Assembly: GCA_011620605.1 (NCBI GenBank)
Contig: WOYW01000006.1
Coordinates: 1 to 64,000, forward strand
DNA: 64,000 nt
Direction: 5' to 3'
Source: Bacteroidales bacterium
Lineage (GTDB): Bacteria; Bacteroidota; Bacteroidia; Bacteroidales; UBA932
The translations under genes were made by a program, and so were the position numbers. Shown here piece after piece: positions 1-7,987 of the stretch (position 1 is its first letter; each line of letters starts with the position of its first letter). The notes under the pieces are model-generated. The model saw only the letters and a program-made list of their open reading frames with translations, was not told where the DNA came from and searched no databases.

Positions 1-1
1 A

Positions 2-319
2 ATATACGGATATATGCCTGATGATTTTGTGTTAAGAATTGCTGGTCCCGATAATATTTTTGCTGTTCCTGTAGCTGCAATTGTGGGCATTCCTTTGTAC
101 ATAAGAGCAGAAACAGCAATTCCAATTGCAGTATCACTTATTGGGAAAGGAATGGGTGTTGGTACAGCCATTGCTTTAATAATTGGAGGTGCTGGTATGG
201 CAATTCCTGAAATGAGTATGTTGGCAGGAATTTTTAAAATTAAACTTGTAGCTGCAATTGTAGTAGTAATTTTTATAACTGCTGTCCTAAGTGGTTTTGT
301 TTTCAATATATTTTTATAA
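2..319 (+). CDS. Permease, C-terminal part (DUF318/COG0701, ArsP-like)
   Basis: The frame is open to the left edge, so the true start lies outside the window; the ATG at 14 is internal. The visible part is strongly hydrophobic, with the motifs GIPLYIRAETAIPIA and GGAGMAIPEMSML that I associate with the COG0701 inner-membrane permeases, some of which export organoarsenicals. The substrate here is unknown. The DNA is clearly more AT-rich than the genes after position 1000, which fits recent acquisition. A small Cys-rich gene follows after 23 bp, so the two are probably co-transcribed. Confidence 0.7.
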   Translation: MYGYMPDDFVLRIAGPDNIFAVPVAAIVGIPLYIRAETAIPIAVSLIGKGMGVGTAIALIIGGAGMAIPEMSMLAGIFKIKLVAAIVVVIFITAVLSGFVFNIFL

Positions 320-342
320 CTTTATTAAAAGGAGAAAAGAAG

Positions 343-552
343 ATGGAAAAGAAAAAATCAAAAAGTTTGTTTAGTGCTTTGTTTGCACCAAAATCAAATT
401 CAGGTTGTTGTAATATTCAGTTTGAAGAAATAACTGATGAGAAAGATTTGACCGAAAAACAAACCAAGGATAGTCTTGAAAATATAAATGAAGATAAAAA
501 AGACAGTCCTGAAAATAAAGGAAACGACAACTTTTGCGGTTGTGGTTGCTGA
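343..552 (+). CDS. Small Cys-rich charged protein next to permease
   Basis: A 69-residue protein with no signal peptide or membrane segment. It has a basic N-terminus (MEKKKSKSLFSALF), a Cys pair in SGCCNIQFEEI near residues 20-30, a long Lys/Glu/Asp-rich middle, and a C-terminal FCGCGC cluster ending at the stop. Five cysteines in 69 residues suggest binding of metal, arsenic or thiols, but I do not recognise a characterised family. It shares the AT-rich composition of the permease 23 bp upstream and is probably in the same operon. From my general recollection, small proteins with a similar GCC motif occur beside COG0701 permeases and redox-active thioredoxins. Confidence 0.6.
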   Translation: MEKKKSKSLFSALFAPKSNSGCCNIQFEEITDEKDLTEKQTKDSLENINEDKKDSPENKGNDNFCGCGC

Positions 553-585
553 TCAATTAAAACACTGATTAATAGACGAATAATT

Positions 586-728
586 GCCAGTGCATAACAC
601 GCAATATAGCAAAAGGCGGTGAAGTGCTTAATTGGAGCGGCTTTATCCCGTCCCAACTTCATCTCGGTTTGATTGTGAATCGCTCGCAATCCGCTTCATG
701 ACATATTGCCAAAACGTTAGTGTTCATT
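586..728. repeat. attC-like structured element (candidate integron cassette recombination site)
   Basis: No gene fits here. The segment folds as nested imperfect hairpins. The outer arms are GCAATAT (601-607) with ATATTGC (703-709), and TAAC (595-598) near the 5' end mirrored by GTTA (716-719) at the 3' end. Two inner hairpins are TTGG (632-635) with CCAA (653-656), and GATTG (671-675) with CAATC (687-691). A single-strand fold flanked by AAC/GTT cores, just downstream of a gene, is the layout of attC sites. The core heptamers match the RYYYAAC/GTTRRRY consensus only in part. From 729 to 834 I see nothing further. Confidence 0.4.
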
Positions 729-846
729 ATGAAAAACAGAAACATATGAAAATGTATTTTCGATAGCAATAATGATTTTTATAGCATTACGAAACCCGAG
801 GTCACCACAAAAGTAACGATTTATTAGCTGTTACACCCGCACGGGC

Positions 847-882
847 AAATAAACCCTGCAGTATACGCTGCAGGGTTTATTT
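847..882 (-). terminator. Strong hairpin after tRNA-Leu, probable terminator
   Basis: A perfect 15-bp inverted repeat (847-861 with 868-882) with a 6-base loop lies just 3' of the tRNA on the minus strand. The U-rich stretch sits inside the distal arm (GGGTTTATTT as seen on either strand), so it could terminate in both directions. The dyad can be extended by 8 more pairs, 835-842 with 887-894, after a 4-base internal mismatch; the extension reaches into the tRNA acceptor end. Confidence 0.6.
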
Positions 883-887
883 GTCTG

Positions 888-969
888 TGCGGGTAAAGGG
901 ACTCGAACCCCCACGCCTTTCGGCACCAGATCCTAAGTCTGGCGCGGCTACCAATTACGCCATACCCGC
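888..969 (-). tRNA. tRNA-Leu (anticodon UAG)
   Basis: On the minus strand the sequence folds as a class II tRNA of 82 nt. The acceptor stem is GCGGGTA with TACCCGC plus discriminator A. The anticodon stem is CCAGA/TCTGG around the loop CTTAGGA, giving anticodon TAG. A long variable arm (TGCCGAAAGGCGT) follows, and the T-loop is GGTTCGAGTCC. The 3' CCA is not encoded. A perfect TACCTTTG -7 box lies upstream at 1007-1014 (minus strand). The AT-rich permease segment lies on the 3' side of this gene, the side where tRNA-targeting elements insert. Confidence 0.95.
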
Positions 970-1006
970 AAAGATCTTAAAAACAGGTATCTGTTTTACG
1001 GGAGGA

Positions 1007-1014
1007 CAAAGGTA
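1007..1014 (-). promoter_or_regulatory. -7 box of tRNA-Leu promoter
   Basis: CAAAGGTA on the plus strand reads TACCTTTG on the minus strand, an exact match to the Bacteroidetes -7 consensus TAnnTTTG, 38 bases before the mature tRNA 5' end. No clear TTTG -33 element is seen at the usual distance. A small AAAACAG/CTGTTTT hairpin (980-997) lies in the pre-tRNA leader. Confidence 0.6.
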
Positions 1015-1057
1015 TATCTTTTTTCGCAATTAACCAGCTATCGACTTGCAGAGAAAA

Positions 1058-3898
1058 TCACTCTTCTGTCAGATCATATCCCCAGTCAATGCCCTTGAGG
1101 GTGGCGGGAACGCCGTCTTTCATCCAGACAGGCATGGGGGCGCCTTTCAGGTAGTGGTTGAAAAACTGTTCCAGTCGTATGCTCAGGTCTTTGGCATTGG
1201 CTCTTCTTGACAGATTATGGACTTCATCGTTATACTGAAGCAGCCAGGAGGGTTTTCCCAGTCTGCGCAAAGCCGTGAAAAATTCTATGCCCTGGTACCA
1301 GGGTACCGCATCATCCTTGTCGTTGTGCATGATCAGCAAGGGAGTTTCCACCTTATTGGCAAAGAAAAGGGGAGAGTTTTCTATATACAGGTCCAGGCCG
1401 TCCCAGAGGGTTTTTCCGACTCGGCTTTGGGTGTCTTCGTACTGGAATTGGCGCACCATTCCCGAACCCCACCGGATCCCGCCGTAAGCACTGGTCATGT
1501 TGGATACCGGGGCTCCGGCTCCTGCCGCTTTCCATTTGAAAACCTCGGGCCGCGTGATCATGAAGACTACCTGGTAGCCGCCCCAGCTTTGTCCCTGTAT
1601 GCCAATGTTCTCTGCGTCTACCCAGCTGTTTTCCTCAATGATCTTTTCCACTCCCGGAACGATGCAGTCCAGCGCACTTTTTCCGGGATGGCCTTCCTGG
1701 TAAATGATATCGGGTACAAAGACCAGGTATTCATTGCTTACAAAGAAGGGTATGTTGATCGTTGACCGGCTGGGTGCCGGCGATTTGTACGTATACAGTG
1801 TATGAGAACTTCTTTCGTAGAAGTAAACCAGCATGGGATATTTCTTAGCCGGATCAAAATTTTCCGGTTTGTAAAGGATCCCTTCCAGGTCCTGACCTAT
1901 GGCGGATTTCCAACGGATCAGCTGGGCCGTTCCCCAATTATACATGTTTTGCTGGGGATTGATGTCGGTGATCTTCACCTGGGTTTTGAAATTGTCTTTG
2001 GTGATCCAGACATCGGGAGAATTTTCAAAATTATGCCTGATGTAGCAGATTACACCGCTTTCTTTTGATCGGTTGAAGTCGTTGAAGGTTACGGGCTCTT
2101 TGATCCATGCCTTCATGGCATCATTTTTCCCGGACTTCCTCCGGGCGGTCTTCGTGTAATAAACCCCGTTTTCTTTTGTCTTTTCGTCAAATGCCGAGAA
2201 ATAAACAGTTGCTCCGGGTTTAATGGTCTCTTTCTCCAGCCTCCTAACGCCCGGAGGGTATACAACATAATCCGGCCTTGTGATACGGAAGGTGACCTCT
2301 TCCCGGCGTCCCAATCCCTCGGTCAGAGCCACCGGAGGTGTCTGTCCGGAAGGATCGATCTGCCACACGTCGTACCTGTCGTTAATGTAAACCGCCTTGT
2401 CTCCTTCTGCCCAGGCGCTGTACCCGTAAGAACGGGGCATACAGGGCGTGTCATGGAGTTCGTTGGCAAAAGAAACGGGAATGTCCGGGGTAATGCACGC
2501 GATTGCCTTATTGGCCGGGTTGTAGGAATACCACAACGAATCCAGGTTGTTGTACCAAACCAGGTATTTCCCTTGGGGAGAAGCGCCTACGTTAGAGATA
2601 TAATGATCCTTAAGCACCAGTTCCGATGTGCCGTCGTTAACGTTAACAATATACAGATCGGCCCTGGGATCCGCACTCCACATGGATTCCAGCTGATAGT
2701 TCCAGTCGCTGACCGAGTAGCCCCAATCGGCATCATACTGGCACGGGACATGCACTTGAGGGTATTCTTCTTGGGCCAGTTGCCTGATCTGCGGTTCTTG
2801 TTCCAGGGTTGCCACGCACAGGTAGGACTTTTGCAGTTCCCGTTTCAGATTGTTCACCTGTTGGGGCTGCACGTAATTGTCTTTGTAATGCCAGATGTCC
2901 AGCCTGGCTATATCTGCTTCTAAAAGGGTGGTGTCTTTTACCGGACGTACGGGAGCGATCCCAAAAAAGATCCGGTGGCCGGATTTGCTGAAGACCGGTT
3001 CCCGGTTCTCACTGATCTGCCATCCATCCTTTAAATGTTCGTTTTCTATAAGCACTTCCGCCCGGGAAAAACCTTCTTTGTAATAAAAGATACTTGCCGA
3101 GTCGTTGCCGGATGTTGTGGTATCCGGTTTGATCAGGAACGCCATATGTTTGTTGTCCCGGCTGATGACAGGCAATTTTACGGTTTGCTTTGTACCGGAA
3201 GTATAAATGGTCATGATTTCCTTGTCTTTTGGGGTGTACATAAACAGACCTGCCTCAAGCAATGAATCCTTTGAACCGGGCCTTCTTACCAGGAAGAGAG
3301 AATCCCCGCCCAGGCTGAACTCATAATTGGTTACGGCTTTTAATGTATCAATCATTCCCGATGTAAGGTCGTAGACCATCAGGTCGCTTCCTGCTTTCTT
3401 GTCTTTTTTGACAGGCTCTTTGCCTTTGGTCGTATCGGCCGGCATTTTGGTCTGGTAGGCTATGTATTTGTTCCCGTATAATCCTTTCTTAAAAGATTCC
3501 AGGAAAGGGTATTTGACCAATTCGCCGGTATAGCAATTGTATATGCCGAGTGTGTCTTTGGGCATCTGGTCCGGTTTGAGTTTTTTGCGTTGTGCATCCT
3601 TCGTCTCGGCAAAAAAAGGCTTTACAGATGCTATAAGGAACCTGCCGTCGGGAGTGAGGACGGGCCGTTCAGCCCTTTGGATGGGCTTCTTTTCCAGGGT
3701 TTTGGAATTCAGCACTTCAACGTAACCGTCTCCTTCCTGTTCCTTTACCGTATATGCAATGAATGTTCCGTCATCGCTCATGGAAACGGAGCCGACGCTT
3801 TTCCACGCGTCATAAACACTGTGATCCAGGGGTTTTTTCTGTGAGAATACAGAGGTTGCAAAAAGAAGCAGAAATAATGTAACCGTGATTTTTTTCAT
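1058..3898 (-). CDS. S9 family serine peptidase (prolyl oligopeptidase family), exported
   Basis: A 946-residue periplasmic peptidase. I chose the start at 3898 because it gives a signal peptide (MKKITVTLFLLLFATSVFSQ); a longer frame would run into the upstream MATE gene. The N-terminal two thirds look like a beta-propeller/WD40-like region. The C-terminal alpha/beta hydrolase carries the nucleophile in GQSWGGYQ (about residue 771), the acid in HNDKDDAVPW (about 861) and the His in NDEVHNL (about 894). The family cleaves short peptides, often dipeptidyl or prolyl. It has its own promoter (3931-3960) and the tRNA-Leu lies downstream. Exact specificity cannot be read. Confidence 0.9.
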   Translation of the reverse strand: MKKITVTLFLLLFATSVFSQKKPLDHSVYDAWKSVGSVSMSDDGTFIAYTVKEQEGDGYVEVLNSKTLEKKPIQRAERPVLTPDGRFLIASVKPFFAETKDAQRKKLKPDQMPKDTLGIYNCYTGELVKYPFLESFKKGLYGNKYIAYQTKMPADTTKGKEPVKKDKKAGSDLMVYDLTSGMIDTLKAVTNYEFSLGGDSLFLVRRPGSKDSLLEAGLFMYTPKDKEIMTIYTSGTKQTVKLPVISRDNKHMAFLIKPDTTTSGNDSASIFYYKEGFSRAEVLIENEHLKDGWQISENREPVFSKSGHRIFFGIAPVRPVKDTTLLEADIARLDIWHYKDNYVQPQQVNNLKRELQKSYLCVATLEQEPQIRQLAQEEYPQVHVPCQYDADWGYSVSDWNYQLESMWSADPRADLYIVNVNDGTSELVLKDHYISNVGASPQGKYLVWYNNLDSLWYSYNPANKAIACITPDIPVSFANELHDTPCMPRSYGYSAWAEGDKAVYINDRYDVWQIDPSGQTPPVALTEGLGRREEVTFRITRPDYVVYPPGVRRLEKETIKPGATVYFSAFDEKTKENGVYYTKTARRKSGKNDAMKAWIKEPVTFNDFNRSKESGVICYIRHNFENSPDVWITKDNFKTQVKITDINPQQNMYNWGTAQLIRWKSAIGQDLEGILYKPENFDPAKKYPMLVYFYERSSHTLYTYKSPAPSRSTINIPFFVSNEYLVFVPDIIYQEGHPGKSALDCIVPGVEKIIEENSWVDAENIGIQGQSWGGYQVVFMITRPEVFKWKAAGAGAPVSNMTSAYGGIRWGSGMVRQFQYEDTQSRVGKTLWDGLDLYIENSPLFFANKVETPLLIMHNDKDDAVPWYQGIEFFTALRRLGKPSWLLQYNDEVHNLSRRANAKDLSIRLEQFFNHYLKGAPMPVWMKDGVPATLKGIDWGYDLTEE

Positions 3899-3930
3899 TT
3901 GATTTGAGTCTAATAAAAGTATGGTTCCTG

Positions 3931-3960
3931 CAAAAATAAGCCAAAACGCTGGAATCCAAA
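3931..3960 (-). promoter_or_regulatory. Promoter of the S9 peptidase gene
   Basis: On the minus strand TTTG (3957-3960) is followed after 18 bases by TATTTTTG (3931-3938), close to the Bacteroidetes consensus TTTG-N19-TAnnTTTG. The box ends about 33 bases before the chosen ATG at 3898, which supports that start over an in-frame start inside the MATE gene. Confidence 0.65.
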
Positions 3961-3963
3961 ACA

Positions 3964-5322
3964 TCAAATTACCCCGCGCACATCCCGTACTTTTCGTACT
4001 GTTTTGCACAGGAAGTTGTAAGAGGCAATCCCCACTGTAACGTTGGCAATACACCCGGCCCACATAACACCCTTAAGTCCCAGTAATTCAGACCCAAGCA
4101 AGGCAAGCGGCACAAAGATCCCCAAAGTCCTTATGGTAATGAATGTGGTCGATGGATAGGGTTTGTTCAACCCGTTGTATGCAGCCGTACTAAGCATGAC
4201 CAGTCCCTGGAATCCGTAACTGGCTCCGATTATGTAAAAATACTGGCGTGTAATGGCAATGACCTGCACGTCCTTTGTGAAAACCGAGGCTATGAACTGC
4301 CCGAAGAACAGCAGCAGTAAAAGCACCAACCCTCCCCACATCAGGGAAAAACGGGAAGCGTACCGCAAAGACTGGAAGATTCTTGGAAAGGCATTGCGGC
4401 TGATGTTCTGTCCAATGAAAATGATCATGACCGAGCCTAAAGCCGAGATGACCATAAGGGCAAACATTTCCACCCGGGATGCCACTCCGAACGCGGCAAC
4501 TGCCTCGGCTCCGTAGGACGAAACGATCTTGGTAATAACGGCCAGGGATAACGGCGTTATCAGTAATCCCAGTGTGGCAGGACCGGCTATATAGAACACT
4601 TTTCTCCAGACTTCAATGACTTTTTTCACGGATTCCAGGTGAATGGTAATGATCTTTTCCCGCTTGATCAAAATAATGAGAATGATCACCATACTGACGC
4701 TCCTGGCTATGAGTGTAGCTAGGGCGGCTCCTTTTATGCCGAGTTCAGGGAATGGCCCGTACCCGAATATCAGCAACGGGTCCAGGATGGTATTGATCAC
4801 GGCAGAAGCCACCATAAGCATCCCGGGAGTGAACGTATCCCCGGTTGCCCTGACAATATTGTTCCCGACCATAGGCAAAACCACAAAGGGAACTCCCAGG
4901 TACCATACAGACATGTAATCGTGGATATAATCCAGAATATCGCCTTCTGCTCCAAGCATCGTAAAAAGGGGTCTGATGGTAGAAATACCTGCCGCTACAA
5001 ACAGCACAACCAGCAACAACCCCAACAGGAGTGCACTGCTGGCCATGGTTTTCATTTTCTTTCTGTCCGCCGTTATTACATTTCTGGAGATCAACGAGCT
5101 GGTCCCTATTCCGACACCTTGTGCAATGCCGTTCAGAAACATGATCACTGGAAAAGTAAACCCTATGGCGGCCAGTGGTCCTACACCCAGTTTCCCCAGG
5201 AAATAAGTATCCACCAGGTTGAAGATCACCATTCCCAGCATACCGAACAGCATGGGCCAGGTCAGGGAAAACAGTTGTCTGGCGACATTTCCTTCTGTAA
5301 GGTTGCGGTTCAGGTGTTCCAT
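3964..5322 (-). CDS. MATE family efflux transporter
   Basis: A 452-residue inner-membrane protein with about 12 hydrophobic segments and the typical N-terminal organisation (RQLFSLTWPMLFGMLGM, then NLVDTYFLGKLG). MATE pumps export cationic drugs or metabolites using a sodium or proton gradient. The length is normal for the family. It ends 65 bp before the S9 peptidase start, which has its own promoter, so the two are not necessarily one unit. The start at ATG 5322 is supported by the standard MATE N-terminus. The substrate cannot be inferred. Confidence 0.9.
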   Translation of the reverse strand: MEHLNRNLTEGNVARQLFSLTWPMLFGMLGMVIFNLVDTYFLGKLGVGPLAAIGFTFPVIMFLNGIAQGVGIGTSSLISRNVITADRKKMKTMASSALLLGLLLVVLFVAAGISTIRPLFTMLGAEGDILDYIHDYMSVWYLGVPFVVLPMVGNNIVRATGDTFTPGMLMVASAVINTILDPLLIFGYGPFPELGIKGAALATLIARSVSMVIILIILIKREKIITIHLESVKKVIEVWRKVFYIAGPATLGLLITPLSLAVITKIVSSYGAEAVAAFGVASRVEMFALMVISALGSVMIIFIGQNISRNAFPRIFQSLRYASRFSLMWGGLVLLLLLFFGQFIASVFTKDVQVIAITRQYFYIIGASYGFQGLVMLSTAAYNGLNKPYPSTTFITIRTLGIFVPLALLGSELLGLKGVMWAGCIANVTVGIASYNFLCKTVRKVRDVRGVI

Positions 5323-5433
5323 GGATCGTTTGTGAAAATTTGAAGCTGCTATTTACTCAAAATCCCGTAATGAACAAAACAATTTTTTTTGTATATTGCA
5401 TAAATTCTAAACTATAACTAAAATAATAAATTT

Positions 5434-5946
5434 ATGGGAAAAGAAGCAATTAAAGTATCATCAGTAGATGTTGATAAACTCATTGGAATGTTGAACGCCG
5501 CCCTTTCAGAAGAATGGCTGGCTTATTACCAATACTGGATCGGGGCCAGGATGATGGAAGGTCCCATGAGGAGCGAGGTGGAACCTGAATTGCTGGTACA
5601 TGCCGATGAAGAATTGGGACACGCCGTACTGGTGGTGGACCGGATCATTCAGCTGGGTGGCACTCCCGTGATCAATCCAAAGGATTGGACCAAATTTGCC
5701 CGTTGTGCTTACGAGGAACCTTCCGATCCCTATATTGAAAGGATCCTGGAACAAAACCTGGCAGGAGAAAGGTGTGCCATCAAAAGGTACCAGGAAATTG
5801 CCGATTTCACGGCAGGGAAGGACCACTCCACGCACCAGATGGCCGTGCAGATCCTGAACGATGAGCTGGAGCACGAAAACGACATTGAAGACTGGATCAC
5901 GGACCTGGAGCGTATGAAGGAAGAGTGGCGCAAGATCAGGCTCTAG
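5434..5946 (+). CDS. dpsL: Dps-like ferritin (DpsL / thioferritin type)
   Basis: A 170-residue ferritin-like four-helix protein. Di-iron ligand motifs are visible: E in LSEEWLAYYQYW (first helix), E..H in HADEELGHA, E in LAGERCAIKRY and E..H in NDELEHE. Two cysteines (FARCAYEE and GERCAI) occupy the places of the Cys pair that marks the DpsL/thioferritin group, known from Bacteroides and archaea for peroxide-dependent iron oxidation and DNA protection. It stands alone between a divergent MATE gene and its own terminator (5975-6009). Upstream DNA is AT-rich, with a near-match TATATTGC to the -7 box, so oxidative-stress control is plausible but not shown. Confidence 0.8.
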   Translation: MGKEAIKVSSVDVDKLIGMLNAALSEEWLAYYQYWIGARMMEGPMRSEVEPELLVHADEELGHAVLVVDRIIQLGGTPVINPKDWTKFARCAYEEPSDPYIERILEQNLAGERCAIKRYQEIADFTAGKDHSTHQMAVQILNDELEHENDIEDWITDLERMKEEWRKIRL

Positions 5947-5974
5947 AAGGGTATGATCTTTAAAACCGAAAAAG

Positions 5975-6009
5975 GGCAGGGGCATTTTGGATGCATCTGC
6001 CTTTTTTTT
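5975..6009 (+). terminator. Rho-independent terminator after dpsL
   Basis: GGCAG (5975-5979) pairs with CTGCC (5997-6001) and GCAT (5982-5985) with ATGC (5991-5994), followed directly by eight T (6002-6009). It lies 29 bases after the dpsL stop codon and separates it from the following exported-protein operon. Confidence 0.8.
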
Positions 6010-6119
6010 GTTCAGGGATGGATTTATCCCGTTCGGGAACCCGATCCGACGGCTCGGCAACATTCTTTTTTCTGCCGAGATTCATTTTTCTTCTTTTGTA
6101 CGTCATTAAAAAAAGAAAA

Positions 6120-6941
6120 ATGAAAACAACAATTTTATCGCTCATTGCCCTGATGGGCATTTGCTTGTCCGGGAATGCGCAAAATCTTACTTTTCCGGAC
6201 ATTCCACGGCAACTGCCGCGGGATCTGGTACTGGATTCTACCGTTGTACGTTCCTATGAAATGGTCACGGAATACCAGGATTACGATCTGAAAGGCAATT
6301 TTCAAAGAAAAACCAGGATCACAGCCGATTACACCTGTGGATTGGAAAACGGGACGACTGTCCGCTGGAACAATATATTTATGGCGCAGACTTATGAAGA
6401 ATATGCGGACTTTTCAAAGGGGACAAAACAAGAACTGATGGAAGGATTTTCATATGCTCCTGCCGGGAATATTGAAAGTGCCACTTTCTTCGACGGTATC
6501 CCGGGTGCCGATATCATGCATAAAAACCTGGTCTGGGACATGGTTGGCCTTGAAGGTTTTGCCTATTGGTTCTGGGATGAACTGCACCTGAACACAGAGT
6601 ACAAAGCAGGGAATTTGAACGCTTCGGTGGACCTGGCGGGAGAAGGGACGTTCACCAATAAAGACATCCGGATCCAATGGATAGGAATAACCGTAATTAA
6701 TGGTGAAATTTGTGCAATAATAAAGTATTATACCATGAATAACCTGCTGGATGTGAAAACAGAAAATCTTTCTGTAAGCGGCAGGAGCCATTACTGGGGA
6801 GAGGTTTACGTGTCATTGCAGGATAAGGAAATTGAATACGCAACACTGTTTGAAGATGTGATCACAGAGGTCATAATGCCCGGGCAACCCGATTTTTCAG
6901 GCTATACGGTCAGGTACATCACTTTAACACGTAAATCATGA
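6120..6941 (+). CDS. Exported protein of unknown function, first gene of a LytS/LytTR operon
   Basis: A 273-residue protein starting MKTTILSLIALMGICLSGNAQ, a clear signal peptide with cleavage near NAQ, so it is periplasmic or surface-located. The mature part is rich in beta-type residues and aromatic pairs (FAYWFWDELH, HYWGEVYV) and has one Cys (DYTCGLEN). I do not recognise the family. The start at 6120 is chosen because it gives the signal peptide and follows a typical A-rich leader. Its stop overlaps the start of the histidine kinase gene (ATGA at 6938-6941), so the three genes are translationally coupled. It may be a sensory partner or target of that system; this is inference. Confidence 0.75.
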   Translation: MKTTILSLIALMGICLSGNAQNLTFPDIPRQLPRDLVLDSTVVRSYEMVTEYQDYDLKGNFQRKTRITADYTCGLENGTTVRWNNIFMAQTYEEYADFSKGTKQELMEGFSYAPAGNIESATFFDGIPGADIMHKNLVWDMVGLEGFAYWFWDELHLNTEYKAGNLNASVDLAGEGTFTNKDIRIQWIGITVINGEICAIIKYYTMNNLLDVKTENLSVSGRSHYWGEVYVSLQDKEIEYATLFEDVITEVIMPGQPDFSGYTVRYITLTRKS

Positions 6942-7987
6942 AATGGAATAACCACAAGGAAAAAGTGTTTTGGGTTGTATATCATGCCGGATTTGTGTTG
7001 TTTGCAATAGGGGCTGGAATGTTGATGAAGTACCTTCAGACCGGGAGTGCATTACATCCCACCTGGGTGGTGTCTGCTGCCGTTATCTATATCATGTCCT
7101 CATGCATTGGATATCTGGCGGTTTTTATGGTTAGAAAAGCAGAAAATTACGATCATAACAAACTCAAAAAACGTCTCCTTCCTTTACTCGTCCTGTTCTA
7201 TGCCGCTTCTTACCTGATTGCCAACCTGGCCATAACGTTGGGTGCGCTTGGGTGGTTTCTTTATATTGGCAGGGACCTGGAAGAATTTTTCCCCCATCTT
7301 TTTCAAAATGAATTGAATTTCGGGAAAGGGAGTTTCTTTATATGGCTCATGGTGTTCACCATCTTTTTCATTTATTTTCTTTGGAGCAAATCGGTTACGC
7401 GTGAGCAGTCATTGATGGAGGAGTCTCTCAAATACAAATACAACACCCTTAAGGCACAGATCAATCCCCATTTTCTTTTCAATAGTCTGAACACCTTGTC
7501 TGAACTTATATACAAAGAGCCCTCACGGGCGGACAATTATTTGCAGAAACTGGCATCTGTATACCGGTACATACTGGATAACGAAGAAAACAGCCTGGTG
7601 CCCCTGGATAGAGAACTTGCTTTTGTAGAGGATTATTTTAACATGCAGAAAGAAAGGGATACCGATAAGATACACCTGACCGTTGAACGGTTTAGTAAGG
7701 GATCGTTTCTGGTCATTCCGGTTTCTATCCAGATGCTTTTGGAGAATGCACTCAAACATAACGCGGCAAGCAAAGATTCGCCGCTGGAAATAATGATCGC
7801 TGTTAACGAAGGATCTATATCTGTTTCCAACAATATCCAAAGAAAGCAGGTGATGGGCCAATCTACGAAGACAGGCCTTGGAAATCTTTCGGAAAGGGTT
7901 CGTTTGATCATGGGAAAAGAGATGGAAGTCAGTGAAAAAAACAATACCTTTAACGTGACAATCCCATTGATATCCAATCATAAATGA
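6938..7987 (+). CDS. LytS/YehU-type sensor histidine kinase
   Basis: A 349-residue membrane kinase. The N-terminal half holds four hydrophobic segments (about residues 10-30, 45-70, 85-115, 130-155). The His_kinase domain (PF06580 type) has the phospho-acceptor in AQINPHFLFNSLNTL (about residue 182). The C-terminal HATPase region includes N in MLLENALKHN and the G-box TGLGNLSERV. It overlaps both neighbours by 4 bp (ATGA), so kinase and regulator are made together. There is no separate extracellular sensor domain, so the signal is probably sensed in the membrane or through the exported protein encoded first. Confidence 0.9.
   Translation: MKWNNHKEKVFWVVYHAGFVLFAIGAGMLMKYLQTGSALHPTWVVSAAVIYIMSSCIGYLAVFMVRKAENYDHNKLKKRLLPLLVLFYAASYLIANLAITLGALGWFLYIGRDLEEFFPHLFQNELNFGKGSFFIWLMVFTIFFIYFLWSKSVTREQSLMEESLKYKYNTLKAQINPHFLFNSLNTLSELIYKEPSRADNYLQKLASVYRYILDNEENSLVPLDRELAFVEDYFNMQKERDTDKIHLTVERFSKGSFLVIPVSIQMLLENALKHNAASKDSPLEIMIAVNEGSISVSNNIQRKQVMGQSTKTGLGNLSERVRLIMGKEMEVSEKNNTFNVTIPLISNHK

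Noticed and set aside
417-689. Minus-strand frame of 90 codons across the Cys-rich gene and the attC-like element
   Set aside because: It is antisense to a plausible gene and to a structured non-coding element; composition and sequence resemble no protein.
1217-1765. Long plus-strand frame antisense to the S9 peptidase
   Set aside because: Shadow frame of a gene with intact catalytic motifs; no family features of its own.
3899-4063. N-terminal extension of the S9 peptidase up to 4063
   Set aside because: It would overlap the MATE gene and lacks a signal peptide; the ATG at 3898 gives a clean signal sequence behind a well-placed promoter.
5506-6063. Minus-strand frame of 185 codons over dpsL
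   Set aside because: It runs antisense through the ferritin gene and the terminator; no recognisable domain.
5991-6119. Start of the exported protein at 5991
   Set aside because: That start lies in the dpsL terminator; the ATG at 6120 opens a proper signal peptide.
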